A DNA stretch of 64,000 bases, taken from NCBI GenBank assembly GCA_963724945.1, contig CAVRWL010000003.1, positions 1,798,001 to 1,862,000 of the forward strand. Direction: 5' to 3'. Position numbers and translations under genes: made by a program. This document shows positions 45,829 through 54,026 of this stretch, piece after piece. How positions within the stretch are numbered: position 1 is the first letter of the stretch; each line of letters starts with the position of its first letter. The notes under the pieces are model-generated. The model was not told where the DNA came from. It made no database searches and saw only the letters and a program-made list of their open reading frames with translations. The stretch comes from Hyphomicrobium_A sp963724945. GTDB lineage: Bacteria; Pseudomonadota; Alphaproteobacteria; Rhizobiales; Hyphomicrobiaceae.

Positions 45829-48273
45829 TTGCCGTCCTTCTCGAAGAGCCTGGAGAGCGCGCTGCATCGCGCTTTGGAAGCCGCCAACGAGCGTAGCCAC
45901 GAGTACGCGACGCTCGAGCACCTGCTGCTCGCGCTTCTGGACGATCGCGACGCCGCCGCGGTCATGCGGGCCTGCACGGTCGACCTCGAGACGCTGCGCA
46001 CGCGCATCACGAGCTATCTCGACAACGACCTCGGCGCGCTTGTCTCCAAGGAGGCCACGGAAGCCCAGCCGACGACCGGATTCCAGCGCGTCATCCATCG
46101 CGCGGTGGTGCACGTGCAGTCCTCGGGCCGCGAGGAGGTGACCGGCGCCAACGTGCTCGTCGCCATCTTCGCCGAGCGCGAGAGCCACGCCGCCTATTTC
46201 CTCCAAGAGCAGGAGATGACGCGCTTCGACGCGGTCCAATACATCAGCCACGGCATCGCCAAGCGCCCCGGCATGACGGAGCCACGCCACGTGCGCGGCG
46301 TCGACGAGGAGCAGACCGTCGAGGGCGAGGAGAGGAAGCCTGGGCAGGACGCCCTCAACACCTACTGCGTCAACCTCAACAAGAAGGCGCGCGAGGGCAA
46401 GATCGATCCGCTGATCGGGCGCGAGCCCGAGGTCCTGCGCACCATCCAGGTGCTGTGCCGGCGCCAGAAGAACAACCCGCTGTTCGTCGGCGACCCCGGC
46501 GTCGGCAAGACCGCGATCGCTGAGGGCCTTGCGCGCAAAATCATCAAGGGCGAGGTGCCCGAGGTTCTGCAGGACGCCACCATCTTCGCGCTGGACATGG
46601 GCGCGCTGCTCGCCGGCACGCGCTATCGCGGCGACTTCGAGGAGCGCTTGAAGGCGGTGATGAAGGAGATCGAGAACTATCCGGGCTCGATCCTGTTCAT
46701 CGACGAGATCCACACGGTCATCGGTGCCGGCGCCACTTCCGGCGGCGCCATGGATGCCTCGAATCTGCTGAAGCCCGCGCTGCAGTCGGGCACCGTGCGC
46801 TGCATCGGCTCGACCACCTACAAGGAGTACCGCCAGCACTTCGAGAAGGATCGCGCGCTCGTGCGCCGCTTCCAGAAGATCGACGTGAAGGAGCCCTCGA
46901 TCGAGGACTCGATCGCGATCCTCAAAGGCCTCAAGCCCTACTTTGAGAGCTTCCACAAGCTCAAATACACCAACGACGCCATCAAAACGGCGGTGGAGCT
47001 CTCGGCCAAGTACATCCACGACCGCAAGCTGCCCGACAAGGCGATCGACGTGATCGACGAGACGGGCGCTTCCCAGATGCTGGTCGCGGAGAACAAGCGC
47101 AAGAAGAAGATCACCGTGAAGGAGATCGAGGCTACCGTCGCCACCATGGCGCGCATTCCGCCCAAGACCGTCTCCAAGAACGACGCTGAGGTCCTCATCA
47201 ATCTCGAGAAGGACTTAAAGCGCGTCGTGTTCGGCCAGAACAAAGCGATCGAGGCGCTTGCGTCCGCGATCAAGCTGTCGCGCGCCGGCCTGCGCGAGCC
47301 CGAGAAGCCCATCGGCTGCTACCTGTTCTCAGGTCCTACAGGCGTCGGCAAGACCGAGGTCGCCCGCCAGCTCGCCGACCTGATGGGTGTGGAGCTCCTG
47401 CGCTTCGACATGTCGGAATACATGGAGAAGCACACGGTGAGCCGTTTGATCGGCGCGCCGCCCGGCTACGTGGGATTCGACCAGGGCGGCCTGCTGACCG
47501 ACGGCATCGATCAGCATCCCCATTGCGTGCTCCTGCTCGACGAGATCGAGAAGGCGCACCCTGACCTGTTCAATATCCTTCTGCAGGTGATGGATCACGG
47601 CAAGCTCACCGACCACAACGGCAAGTCGGTGGATTTCCGCAACGTCATCCTGATCATGACGACCAACGCGGGCGCCTCCGATCTGGCCAAGCCCCCCATG
47701 GGCTTCTCGAGCTCGAAGCGCGAAGGCGACGACACCGAGGCCATCAATCGGATGTTCACGCCCGAGTTCCGCAACCGGCTCGATGCGGTGATCGCCTTCT
47801 CCGGCCTGCCGCCTGAGGTGATCGCCAAGGTCGTGGAGAAGTTCGTCTTCCAGCTCGAGGCGCAGCTCGCCGACCGCGGCGTGATGATCGAGCTGTCCGA
47901 GGAGGCGGCCAAGTGGATCGCCGAGAAAGGCTACGACGAGAAGTTCGGCGCCCGTCCGCTCGCCCGCGTCATCCAGGAGTACATCAAGAAGCCGCTCGCC
48001 GACGAGCTCTTGTTCGGCAAGCTCGAGCACGGCGGCACGGTGAAGGTCGTGGTCGTCGGCAAGGGCGAGGACCGCAGCTTGAGCTTCGAGTACCTGCCGG
48101 CCGATCCCAGCAAGCGGGCGAAGCCCAAGGACGAGGAGGAGGACGAGGAGCCGCAAGCCGTGCTGGTCGATGCGGCCCCGCGCAAGGCGCTCCCCGGTCC
48201 GAAGGACAAGAAGGACCGCTCCGCCAAGGGCTCGGGCGCAGTGCCGTCGGTGCCGCGCCGCAAGACCGACTGA
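45829..48273 (+). CDS. clpA: ATP-dependent Clp protease ATP-binding subunit ClpA
   Basis: Hexameric AAA+ unfoldase that feeds ClpP. 814 residues, intact: N-domain (SKSLESALHRALEAANERSHEYATLEHLLLAL split over residues 4-35), first AAA+ with GDPGVGKT and ILFIDEIHTVIGAG, second with GPTGVGKT and VLLLDEIEKAHPD, and the C-terminal D2 small domain GARPLARVIQEYIKKPLADELL. The last 60 residues are an acidic then basic disordered tail. Start TTG 45829, preceded by GAGTAGG. It forms an operon with clpS; clpP is not here. Confidence 0.96.
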   Translation: MPSFSKSLESALHRALEAANERSHEYATLEHLLLALLDDRDAAAVMRACTVDLETLRTRITSYLDNDLGALVSKEATEAQPTTGFQRVIHRAVVHVQSSGREEVTGANVLVAIFAERESHAAYFLQEQEMTRFDAVQYISHGIAKRPGMTEPRHVRGVDEEQTVEGEERKPGQDALNTYCVNLNKKAREGKIDPLIGREPEVLRTIQVLCRRQKNNPLFVGDPGVGKTAIAEGLARKIIKGEVPEVLQDATIFALDMGALLAGTRYRGDFEERLKAVMKEIENYPGSILFIDEIHTVIGAGATSGGAMDASNLLKPALQSGTVRCIGSTTYKEYRQHFEKDRALVRRFQKIDVKEPSIEDSIAILKGLKPYFESFHKLKYTNDAIKTAVELSAKYIHDRKLPDKAIDVIDETGASQMLVAENKRKKKITVKEIEATVATMARIPPKTVSKNDAEVLINLEKDLKRVVFGQNKAIEALASAIKLSRAGLREPEKPIGCYLFSGPTGVGKTEVARQLADLMGVELLRFDMSEYMEKHTVSRLIGAPPGYVGFDQGGLLTDGIDQHPHCVLLLDEIEKAHPDLFNILLQVMDHGKLTDHNGKSVDFRNVILIMTTNAGASDLAKPPMGFSSSKREGDDTEAINRMFTPEFRNRLDAVIAFSGLPPEVIAKVVEKFVFQLEAQLADRGVMIELSEEAAKWIAEKGYDEKFGARPLARVIQEYIKKPLADELLFGKLEHGGTVKVVVVGKGEDRSLSFEYLPADPSKRAKPKDEEEDEEPQAVLVDAAPRKALPGPKDKKDRSAKGSGAVPSVPRRKTD

Positions 48274-48294
48274 GCGCAGATCCGGCGACAAGGT

Positions 48295-48315
48295 GTCGGA
48301 CCCTAAGGGTCTGAC
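48295..48315. terminator. stem-loop between convergent clpA and DUF3175 gene
   Basis: GTCGGACCC TAA GGGTCTGAC forms a nine-base stem with one G-T wobble. It lies in the short gap between convergent genes and could end transcription from either side, but there is no clear T-run. Confidence 0.4.
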
Positions 48316-48325
48316 GCCAATCGAG

Positions 48326-48643
48326 CTAGCTTCGCCCGAAGGCCTTGCGCAGCTCATCCTTGGCGCGCTCCAGGACGCGCCGGCGCTTTGCCGGCAGCTT
48401 CGCGCCTGCGCGATTGATGTAGAACGTCAGCATGGACATGGCGGAGCGGTAAGGCTCGGACTTGCGCCGATGGCTCTGCTCCGCGCTCCGCTTGAGCGAG
48501 GCCGCGATCGCTTTCGGGTCGGGAAGCGTGAAGACGTCGCGCTCGAGGTCGAGCGCGTCGCTGTGCTCGGTCACATCCTGGGACCACAGCGTCCGCGATC
48601 GCGACACGCTCTTTTTCTTAGCGGGTTTCTTCGGTTTGCTCAT
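48326..48643 (-). CDS. DUF3175 protein
   Basis: 105 residues, very basic. The N-terminus is Lys-rich (MSKPKKPAKKK), then the DUF3175 core TLWSQDVTEHSDALDLERDVFTL split across residues 18-40, PKAIAASLKRSAEQSHRRK, and YRSAMSMLTFYINRAG. Function is unknown; the basic charge hints at nucleic acid binding (inference). It stands 65 bases after the DUF815 gene in the same direction, so it may share its transcript. Confidence 0.85.
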   Translation of the reverse strand: MSKPKKPAKKKSVSRSRTLWSQDVTEHSDALDLERDVFTLPDPKAIAASLKRSAEQSHRRKSEPYRSAMSMLTFYINRAGAKLPAKRRRVLERAKDELRKAFGRS

Positions 48644-48708
48644 GGCAAAGCCTCTGCGCCTGCAACGAGCAGGGCTCGGGTCCGGTTCCGATCAAGCGTG
48701 CCGACGTG

Positions 48709-49593
48709 TCAGCGCTCGAGCCTCTTGCCGAGCCGCCCCGCCAGAGCCTGCGTGAACTGCCAGGCGACGCGGCCCGAGCGCGCGCCCCGCGTCATGCTCC
48801 ATGCGAGTGCCTCGCGCACCAAGTCCTCGTCCTTGAGCTTCAGGCGATAGTGGGCCGCATAGCTGCGCACCATGTCGAGAAAGGTCTCCTGGCTGCAGTT
48901 GTGGAAGCCGAGCCACAGGCCGAAGCGGTCGGAAAGCGACACCTTCTCCTCGACCGCCTCCGACGGGTTGATGGCGGTCGAGCGCTCGTTGTCGACCATC
49001 TCGCGCGGCATGAGGTGGCGGCGGTTGGAGGTGGCGTAGAAGATGACGTTTGCCGGACGCCCCTCGATGCCGCCCTCGAGCACCGCCTTGAGCGACTTGT
49101 AGCTCGTGTCCTCCTTGTCGAAGGACAGGTCGTCGCAGAATACGATGAAGCGGTGCGCGCTTTGGCGCAACACGTTGAGGCAGCGCGGCAGCGAGGCGAT
49201 GTCCTCGCGATGAATCTCGACGAGCTTCAAGTCCATCCCTTGCGCGTTGAGATCCCTGACGAGGCGGCTGCGCACGTCCCAATGCACCGCCTTGACGAGG
49301 GAGGACTTGCCCATGCCGCGCGCGCCCCATAGCAGCGCGTTGTTGGCGGGCAGGCGCCGGGCGAAGCGCTCGGTGTTCTCGACGAGCTCGGGCGCGATCG
49401 CCTCCAGACCTTTGAGCAGCGCCAAGGGCACGCGGTTAACCTCGCCGACCGGCTCGAAGGCCTCGCGATCGGCGTGCCAGACGAATGCCTCCGCGGCCTC
49501 GAAATCGGGCGGGCTAGGTGCGGGGGCTGCGAGCCGTTCCAGCGCGGCCGCGAGCCGCTCGAGGCGCTCGATCAGTGCGGTCTCTTCGTTCAT
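48709..49593 (-). CDS. DUF815 AAA+ ATP-binding protein
   Basis: 294 residues. P-loop ATPase of the DUF815 family: Walker A GARGMGKSS (90-98), Walker B FIVFCDDLSFD, then ATSNRRHLMPREMVDNE and SLSDRFGLWLGFHNCSQ, which are family hallmarks. The N-terminal 30 residues are helical. Function is not established. ATG 49593 has GAGGC six bases upstream; the earlier in-frame start at 49632 is unlikely. It is divergent from yajC. Confidence 0.9.
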   Translation of the reverse strand: MNEETALIERLERLAAALERLAAPAPSPPDFEAAEAFVWHADREAFEPVGEVNRVPLALLKGLEAIAPELVENTERFARRLPANNALLWGARGMGKSSLVKAVHWDVRSRLVRDLNAQGMDLKLVEIHREDIASLPRCLNVLRQSAHRFIVFCDDLSFDKEDTSYKSLKAVLEGGIEGRPANVIFYATSNRRHLMPREMVDNERSTAINPSEAVEEKVSLSDRFGLWLGFHNCSQETFLDMVRSYAAHYRLKLKDEDLVREALAWSMTRGARSGRVAWQFTQALAGRLGKRLER

Positions 49594-49833
49594 CCGTTGC
49601 CTCGTAAGTGGCGCTGGGCGCTCGCTTTTCACTTGCCCGTAAGCGCAGCTGCTTCTATAGCGCGGGCACCGGCGAAGTCACTCTCCTTGTGCACCGGCAG
49701 CACTCCCGCGCGGCGGTTGCAAAGCGGCTGCGCGGCACTATAGTCACGGCACTTTTCAGGCCGGGCAGACCCAGACGGCTGCGGTTCCGCAGGCCTCGCC
49801 CCCTGTTGCCCCATCCGCGAAGGGACTGAAGAC

Positions 49834-50166
49834 ATGTTCATCACGCCAGCCTACGCCCAGACGGGTGCAATGAGCGACCCGTTCACGGGGCTGCTGATCC
49901 CCATGCTGGTGATGGTGGTGATCTTCTATTTCCTCGTCATCCGGCCGCAGCAGCAGCGCGCCAAGTCGCACCGGGAGCTCGTGGACAAGGTGCGTCGCGG
50001 CGACACCGTCATCACCTCGGGCGGCTTCATCGGCAAGGTGATGAAGGCAGCCGACAACTCCGACGAGATCGAGATCGAGCTCACCGACAACATGCGCGTG
50101 CGCGTCCTGAAATCGACGCTGATGGATGTGCGCGCCAGGGGCGAGCCGGTCAAGGAAGCCTCGTAA
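49834..50166 (+). CDS. yajC: preprotein translocase subunit YajC
   Basis: Small accessory subunit of the SecDF-YajC complex in the inner membrane. 110 residues, one membrane helix at about 20-37 (LLIPMLVMVVIFYFLVIRPQ), then the family block RRGDTVITSGGFIGKV. The short N-terminus MFITPAYAQ precedes the helix. It is the first gene of the yajC-secD-secF operon. Confidence 0.94.
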   Translation: MFITPAYAQTGAMSDPFTGLLIPMLVMVVIFYFLVIRPQQQRAKSHRELVDKVRRGDTVITSGGFIGKVMKAADNSDEIEIELTDNMRVRVLKSTLMDVRARGEPVKEAS

Positions 50167-50220
50167 CGGCCACATCGCGCCAACGACAAGCCACAAACAA
50201 ATCAAGAGAACCCATTCGCG

Positions 50221-51840
50221 ATGCTGCACTTCGAACGCTGGAAAATCATAGCGATCGTGCTGACGTGCCTTGCCGGCATCATCCTCGCCATGCCCAACCT
50301 GTTCTCCAAGCAGACGGTCGAGGGTTGGCCTTCTTGGATGCCCCATCGCCAACTCTCGCTGGGCCTCGACTTGCGCGGCGGCGCCCATCTCCTGCTCGCA
50401 ATGGATACCAAGGAGCTGGAAAAGGATTGGCTGGTGACGTTGCGCGACGACGTCAGGAAGCAATTGCGGGAGGGCAAGATCGGGTTCACGGGTCTCGGCG
50501 TGGTCGGCGACGCGGTGCAGGTGCACATCGCCAAGCCGGAGGAGACCGACAAAGCCTACAACGACCTCAAGAAGCTCGTGGAGCCGCTCGGCAATGCGAT
50601 CCTCGGCTCCGCCGGCAACAATATCGAGGTGGAGAAGATCGGGCCCGATCTCATATCGCTGCGCCCTACCCCGCAGGGCATGGAGCAGCGGGTTGCCAGC
50701 GCGGCGAGCGCTTCCGTTGAGACCGTGCGCAGGCGTGTCGACAGCCTTGGCAACATCGAGCCCAACATCGTGCGTCAAGGCCAGGACCGCATCCTCGTGC
50801 AGGTGCCGGGCTTCGACGACACGAGCAAGCTCAAGGCCCTGATCGGTCAGACCGCCAAGCTCACCTTCCATGCCGTGCATCCATCGATGTCGGCTGAGGA
50901 GGCGAAGAACACGCACGTGCCCTTCGGCTACAAGATCTATGCGGCCGACGCGAGCGATCACGGGGGGGTGGGGTCCTATCTCCTGCAGGAGGCGCCCGTC
51001 GTCTCCGGCGAGGATCTCGTCGACGCGCAGCCGGGCTTTGACTCGCGCACCAACGAGCCGATCATCTCCTTCCGCTTCAACCAGTCGGGAGCGCGCAAGT
51101 TCGGCCGGTTCACGAAGGACAACGTCGGCGCGCCCTTCGCCATCGTTCTCGACAACAAGGTTCTCTCCGCCCCGGTCATTCGCGAGCCCATCCTCGGCGG
51201 CTCGGGGCAGATTTCCGGCAACTTCTCGGTGGAATCAGCGAACAACCTGGCGGTCCAGCTGCGCTCGGGCGCACTGCCCACCAAGCTGACGATCGTCGAG
51301 GAGCGTACTGTCGGCCCCTCGCTCGGCGCCGATTCCATCGCCGCCGGCGAGACGGCCGGTATGATCGGAACGCTGGCGGTCGCAGGCTTCATGATCTTCG
51401 CCTACGGGCTCTTCGGCCTCTTCGCGATCATCGCGGTGACGATCAACATCATACTGATCATCGCGGTCATGAGCGTGATCGGCTCGACGCTGACGCTGCC
51501 CGGCATCGCCGGCCTCGTTCTCACGATCGGCATGGCGGTCGACGCCAACGTGCTGATCTACGAGCGCATCCGCGAGGAATTGCGCGGCGGAAAATCGCCG
51601 ATATCCGCGATCGACAGCGGCTTCTCCAAGGCGTTCGGGACGATCATCGATTCGAACCTGACGACACTCATCGCCGGTCTCGTCATGTTCTGGCTCGGTT
51701 CGGGCCCGGTACGCGGCTTCGCGGTCACGCTGTCGCTTGGCATCTTCGCGACCGTGTTCACCGCTTTCACGGTCACGCGCCTCTTGGTGTCGCTGTGGGT
51801 CGGCGCACAGAGGTCGCGCAAAATCCCGGCGCCGCTCTAA
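50221..51840 (+). CDS. secD: protein translocase subunit SecD
   Basis: RND-type membrane protein using proton motive force to help exported proteins clear SecYEG. 539 residues: first helix (11-28), LGLDLRGGAHLLLAM, a periplasmic P1 domain including RRRVDSLGNIEPNIVRQG, then the five-helix block with LVLTIGMAVDANVLIYERIREE and GFSKAFGTIIDSNLTTLIAG. It starts 54 bases after yajC and is followed by secF after 19. Confidence 0.96.
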   Translation: MLHFERWKIIAIVLTCLAGIILAMPNLFSKQTVEGWPSWMPHRQLSLGLDLRGGAHLLLAMDTKELEKDWLVTLRDDVRKQLREGKIGFTGLGVVGDAVQVHIAKPEETDKAYNDLKKLVEPLGNAILGSAGNNIEVEKIGPDLISLRPTPQGMEQRVASAASASVETVRRRVDSLGNIEPNIVRQGQDRILVQVPGFDDTSKLKALIGQTAKLTFHAVHPSMSAEEAKNTHVPFGYKIYAADASDHGGVGSYLLQEAPVVSGEDLVDAQPGFDSRTNEPIISFRFNQSGARKFGRFTKDNVGAPFAIVLDNKVLSAPVIREPILGGSGQISGNFSVESANNLAVQLRSGALPTKLTIVEERTVGPSLGADSIAAGETAGMIGTLAVAGFMIFAYGLFGLFAIIAVTINIILIIAVMSVIGSTLTLPGIAGLVLTIGMAVDANVLIYERIREELRGGKSPISAIDSGFSKAFGTIIDSNLTTLIAGLVMFWLGSGPVRGFAVTLSLGIFATVFTAFTVTRLLVSLWVGAQRSRKIPAPL

Positions 51841-51859
51841 TAGAGACAGGAAGCACTCC

Positions 51860-52801
51860 ATGTTCAAAGGCGTCGACTTCTTCCCGCACAACACCAAGCT
51901 TCCCGTGATGGAGATGCGGCGCTACTGCATCGCCATCTCGTGGGGCGCCGCCATCATCGCGACCGCGCTCATCTTCACCAAGGGGCTCAACTTCGGCATC
52001 GACTTCAAGGGCGGGGCGCTGTTCGAGGTCCAGAGCAAGACCGGCCCGCTCGACATCGCCAGCCTGCGCCACAAGCTGGGTGCACTAGGTCTCGGCGACG
52101 TGCAAATTCAGGGCCTCGGCACGCCGACCGAGGCGCTCATCCGCGTCGAGCAGCAGGAGGGCGGCGAGAAGGTGCAGCAGCAGGCCGCTGACAAGGTCAA
52201 GACGGCGCTCGGGGAGAATATCGAGATCCGCCGCGCCGAGGTGGTGGGGCCGGCGGTCTCGGGTGAATTGAAACAAGCCGGCATCATCGCGGTGTCGCTC
52301 GCCGTCGTCGGCATCTTGCTCTACATATGGTTCCGCTTCGAGTGGCAGTTCGGCGTGGCGGCGATCCTCGCGCTCGTCCACGACATCATCATCACGATCG
52401 GTGTGTTCTCGCTTTTGGGCTTCGAGTTCGGGCTGACGGAGGTGGCTGCGCTCTTGACGCTTGCCGGCTACTCCATCAACGACACGGTCGTGGTGTTCGA
52501 CCGCATCCGCGAGAACTTGCGCCGCTACAAGAAGATGCCGTTGATCGAGCTCCTGAACTTGTCGATCAATGAGACGTTGTCGCGCACGGTGCTCACTGCG
52601 TCGACGACGTTCCTCGCCGTGCTCGCGCTCTACATCTTCGGAACCGAGGTCATTCGCGGCTTCTCCTTCGCCATGCTGTTCGGCATCCTGATCGGCACCT
52701 GGTCATCGATTTTCGTCGCCTCGCCGTTCCTTCTGTGGATCGGCGTGAAGCGCGACTGGTCAGGCGCTGTGAAGGCCGATCCGGCCGCACGCAAGGCCTG
52801 A
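51860..52801 (+). CDS. secF: protein translocase subunit SecF
   Basis: Partner of SecD. 313 residues: helix 1 (about 22-39), NFGIDFKGGALFEVQ, periplasmic loop, then AGYSINDTVVVFDRIRENLRRYK and NETLSRTVLTASTTFLAVLALY. ATG 51860 has AGGAAG upstream at good spacing; the longer in-frame upstream reading is inside the secD end and is not coding. It begins 19 bases after secD. Confidence 0.96.
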   Translation: MFKGVDFFPHNTKLPVMEMRRYCIAISWGAAIIATALIFTKGLNFGIDFKGGALFEVQSKTGPLDIASLRHKLGALGLGDVQIQGLGTPTEALIRVEQQEGGEKVQQQAADKVKTALGENIEIRRAEVVGPAVSGELKQAGIIAVSLAVVGILLYIWFRFEWQFGVAAILALVHDIIITIGVFSLLGFEFGLTEVAALLTLAGYSINDTVVVFDRIRENLRRYKKMPLIELLNLSINETLSRTVLTASTTFLAVLALYIFGTEVIRGFSFAMLFGILIGTWSSIFVASPFLLWIGVKRDWSGAVKADPAARKA

Positions 52802-52826
52802 GAAAGACGCACGGAAAGGGGGCGCT

Positions 52827-53207
52827 ATGATGCGCCCGGCTCAAGCTCACTACCCGCGCCGCGCGCCCATCGACGCCTACGGCAACGGCGGGTTCCGCTT
52901 CGCCGACATGAGCCATCGCGGCTCGCTCATCATCGTGCCGAGCGGCATCTATGCGTGGGACGTGGCGAGCATCGAGGAGCTGACGCCGGAAGCCTGCGCC
53001 GTCTTCGTGCGCGAGATGACGTCTCCCGCCTTCGTGCTGCTCGGGACGGGTGCCGCTCACCACATTCCCCCCGCGCCGGTCCGCGCCCTCTTTGCCAAGG
53101 CGGCGCTGGGGCTCGAGGCCATGAGCACGGGGGCGGCCTGCCGGACCTACAATGTGCTTTTAGGCGAAGGCCGCGACGTCGGCGCGGGACTCATGGCGGT
53201 AGACTGA
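52827..53207 (+). CDS. Mth938-like domain protein (NDUFAF3 homologue)
   Basis: 126 residues of the Mth938/DUF498 family. Recognisable: IDAYGNGGFRFADMSHRGSLIIVPSGIYAW and FVLLGTGAAHHIPPAPVR with Val-Leu-rich strands. Mitochondrial members (NDUFAF3) help to assemble complex I. Placement right after secDF is a conserved alphaproteobacterial arrangement as I recall it, and the next gene is a homologue of another complex I factor (NDUFAF6). A shared role in assembly of NADH dehydrogenase is inferred. Confidence 0.88.
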   Translation: MMRPAQAHYPRRAPIDAYGNGGFRFADMSHRGSLIIVPSGIYAWDVASIEELTPEACAVFVREMTSPAFVLLGTGAAHHIPPAPVRALFAKAALGLEAMSTGAACRTYNVLLGEGRDVGAGLMAVD

Positions 53208-53220
53208 TCGCGGCAGGGCG

Positions 53221-54003
53221 ATGACGAGGCAACGCGCCGACGATGCTCTTGACGCCACGGTTGTGCGGGCGGCGGCCCGCGCAAACGACCTCGACCGCTA
53301 TCTCGCCGCTCTGCTGGCGCCGGCCCGCGCGCGCCACGACCTCATCGTGCTCACCGCCTTCTTGGGCGAGGTCGCGCGCATTCCCGACGTCGTGCACGAG
53401 CCGATGATGGGCGAGATCCGGCTGCAGTGGTGGCGCGACGCGCTCGAGACCTTGCGCGCCGGCGGCAAGACCGGGAATCCGGTGGCCGACGCGCTCGGCC
53501 CCGTCATCGCGCGTCACGCTTTGCCCGAGGAGCTGCTCGTCTCCGTGATCGAGGGTCGCCGGCGCGACCTCGAGCCCGGTCGGCACGACCTCGCCGAGCG
53601 CATGCCTGAGCTTGCAGGCTACATCGCTGAGACCGAGGGCGCGGCATTCCGGCTGAGCGCACACGTGCTCAACGTGGAGGCGAGCCCCGCCGTGTCCGAT
53701 CTGCTTGCGGCTTCGGCCGAGGCCTACGGGCGCACCCGCATCGCCCGCGCTGCCGTGCGCGCGGGCGAAAGCGACAGCCAGGCTTTGCACCACGACGCGC
53801 GAGCTTGGCTTAAGGAGGCACGTTTGCGCGCCGGTACCGCGCCAAGAGCCGTTATCCCGGCGATTCTGCCGGTCGCCCTTGTGGAGCCCTATTTGGCGGC
53901 TTTGGAAAGGCCGGGTCCCGGCCTCGCTAGACAGACAACGGACATCTCTCCGTTGACGCGCGTCTGGCGGCTCTGGCGGGCCAGCGTCCTGGGGCGTGTG
54001 TGA
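53221..54003 (+). CDS. squalene/phytoene synthase-like protein (NDUFAF6 homologue)
   Basis: 260 residues in the trans-isoprenyl diphosphate synthase fold: ARARHDLIVLTAFLGEVARI, EPMMGEIRLQWWRDALE, and AYGRTRIARAA. The Asp-rich motifs needed for prenyl diphosphate chemistry are not evident (LTAFLGEVAR and LAGYIAETEGAAFRLS in their places), which fits the NDUFAF6 branch rather than a true terpene synthase. It lies 13 bases after the NDUFAF3-like gene and overlaps nothing downstream. Catalytic activity is doubtful. Confidence 0.85.
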   Translation: MTRQRADDALDATVVRAAARANDLDRYLAALLAPARARHDLIVLTAFLGEVARIPDVVHEPMMGEIRLQWWRDALETLRAGGKTGNPVADALGPVIARHALPEELLVSVIEGRRRDLEPGRHDLAERMPELAGYIAETEGAAFRLSAHVLNVEASPAVSDLLAASAEAYGRTRIARAAVRAGESDSQALHHDARAWLKEARLRAGTAPRAVIPAILPVALVEPYLAALERPGPGLARQTTDISPLTRVWRLWRASVLGRV

Positions 54004-54026
54004 CGCCCGCAAAGCGGAGGTTTCTC

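Noticed and set aside
53221..54003. Genuine squalene or phytoene synthase
   Set aside because: The Asp-rich substrate motifs are not evident, no carotenoid or hopanoid genes adjoin, and the neighbour is an NDUFAF3-like gene, so the NDUFAF6-type reading is better.
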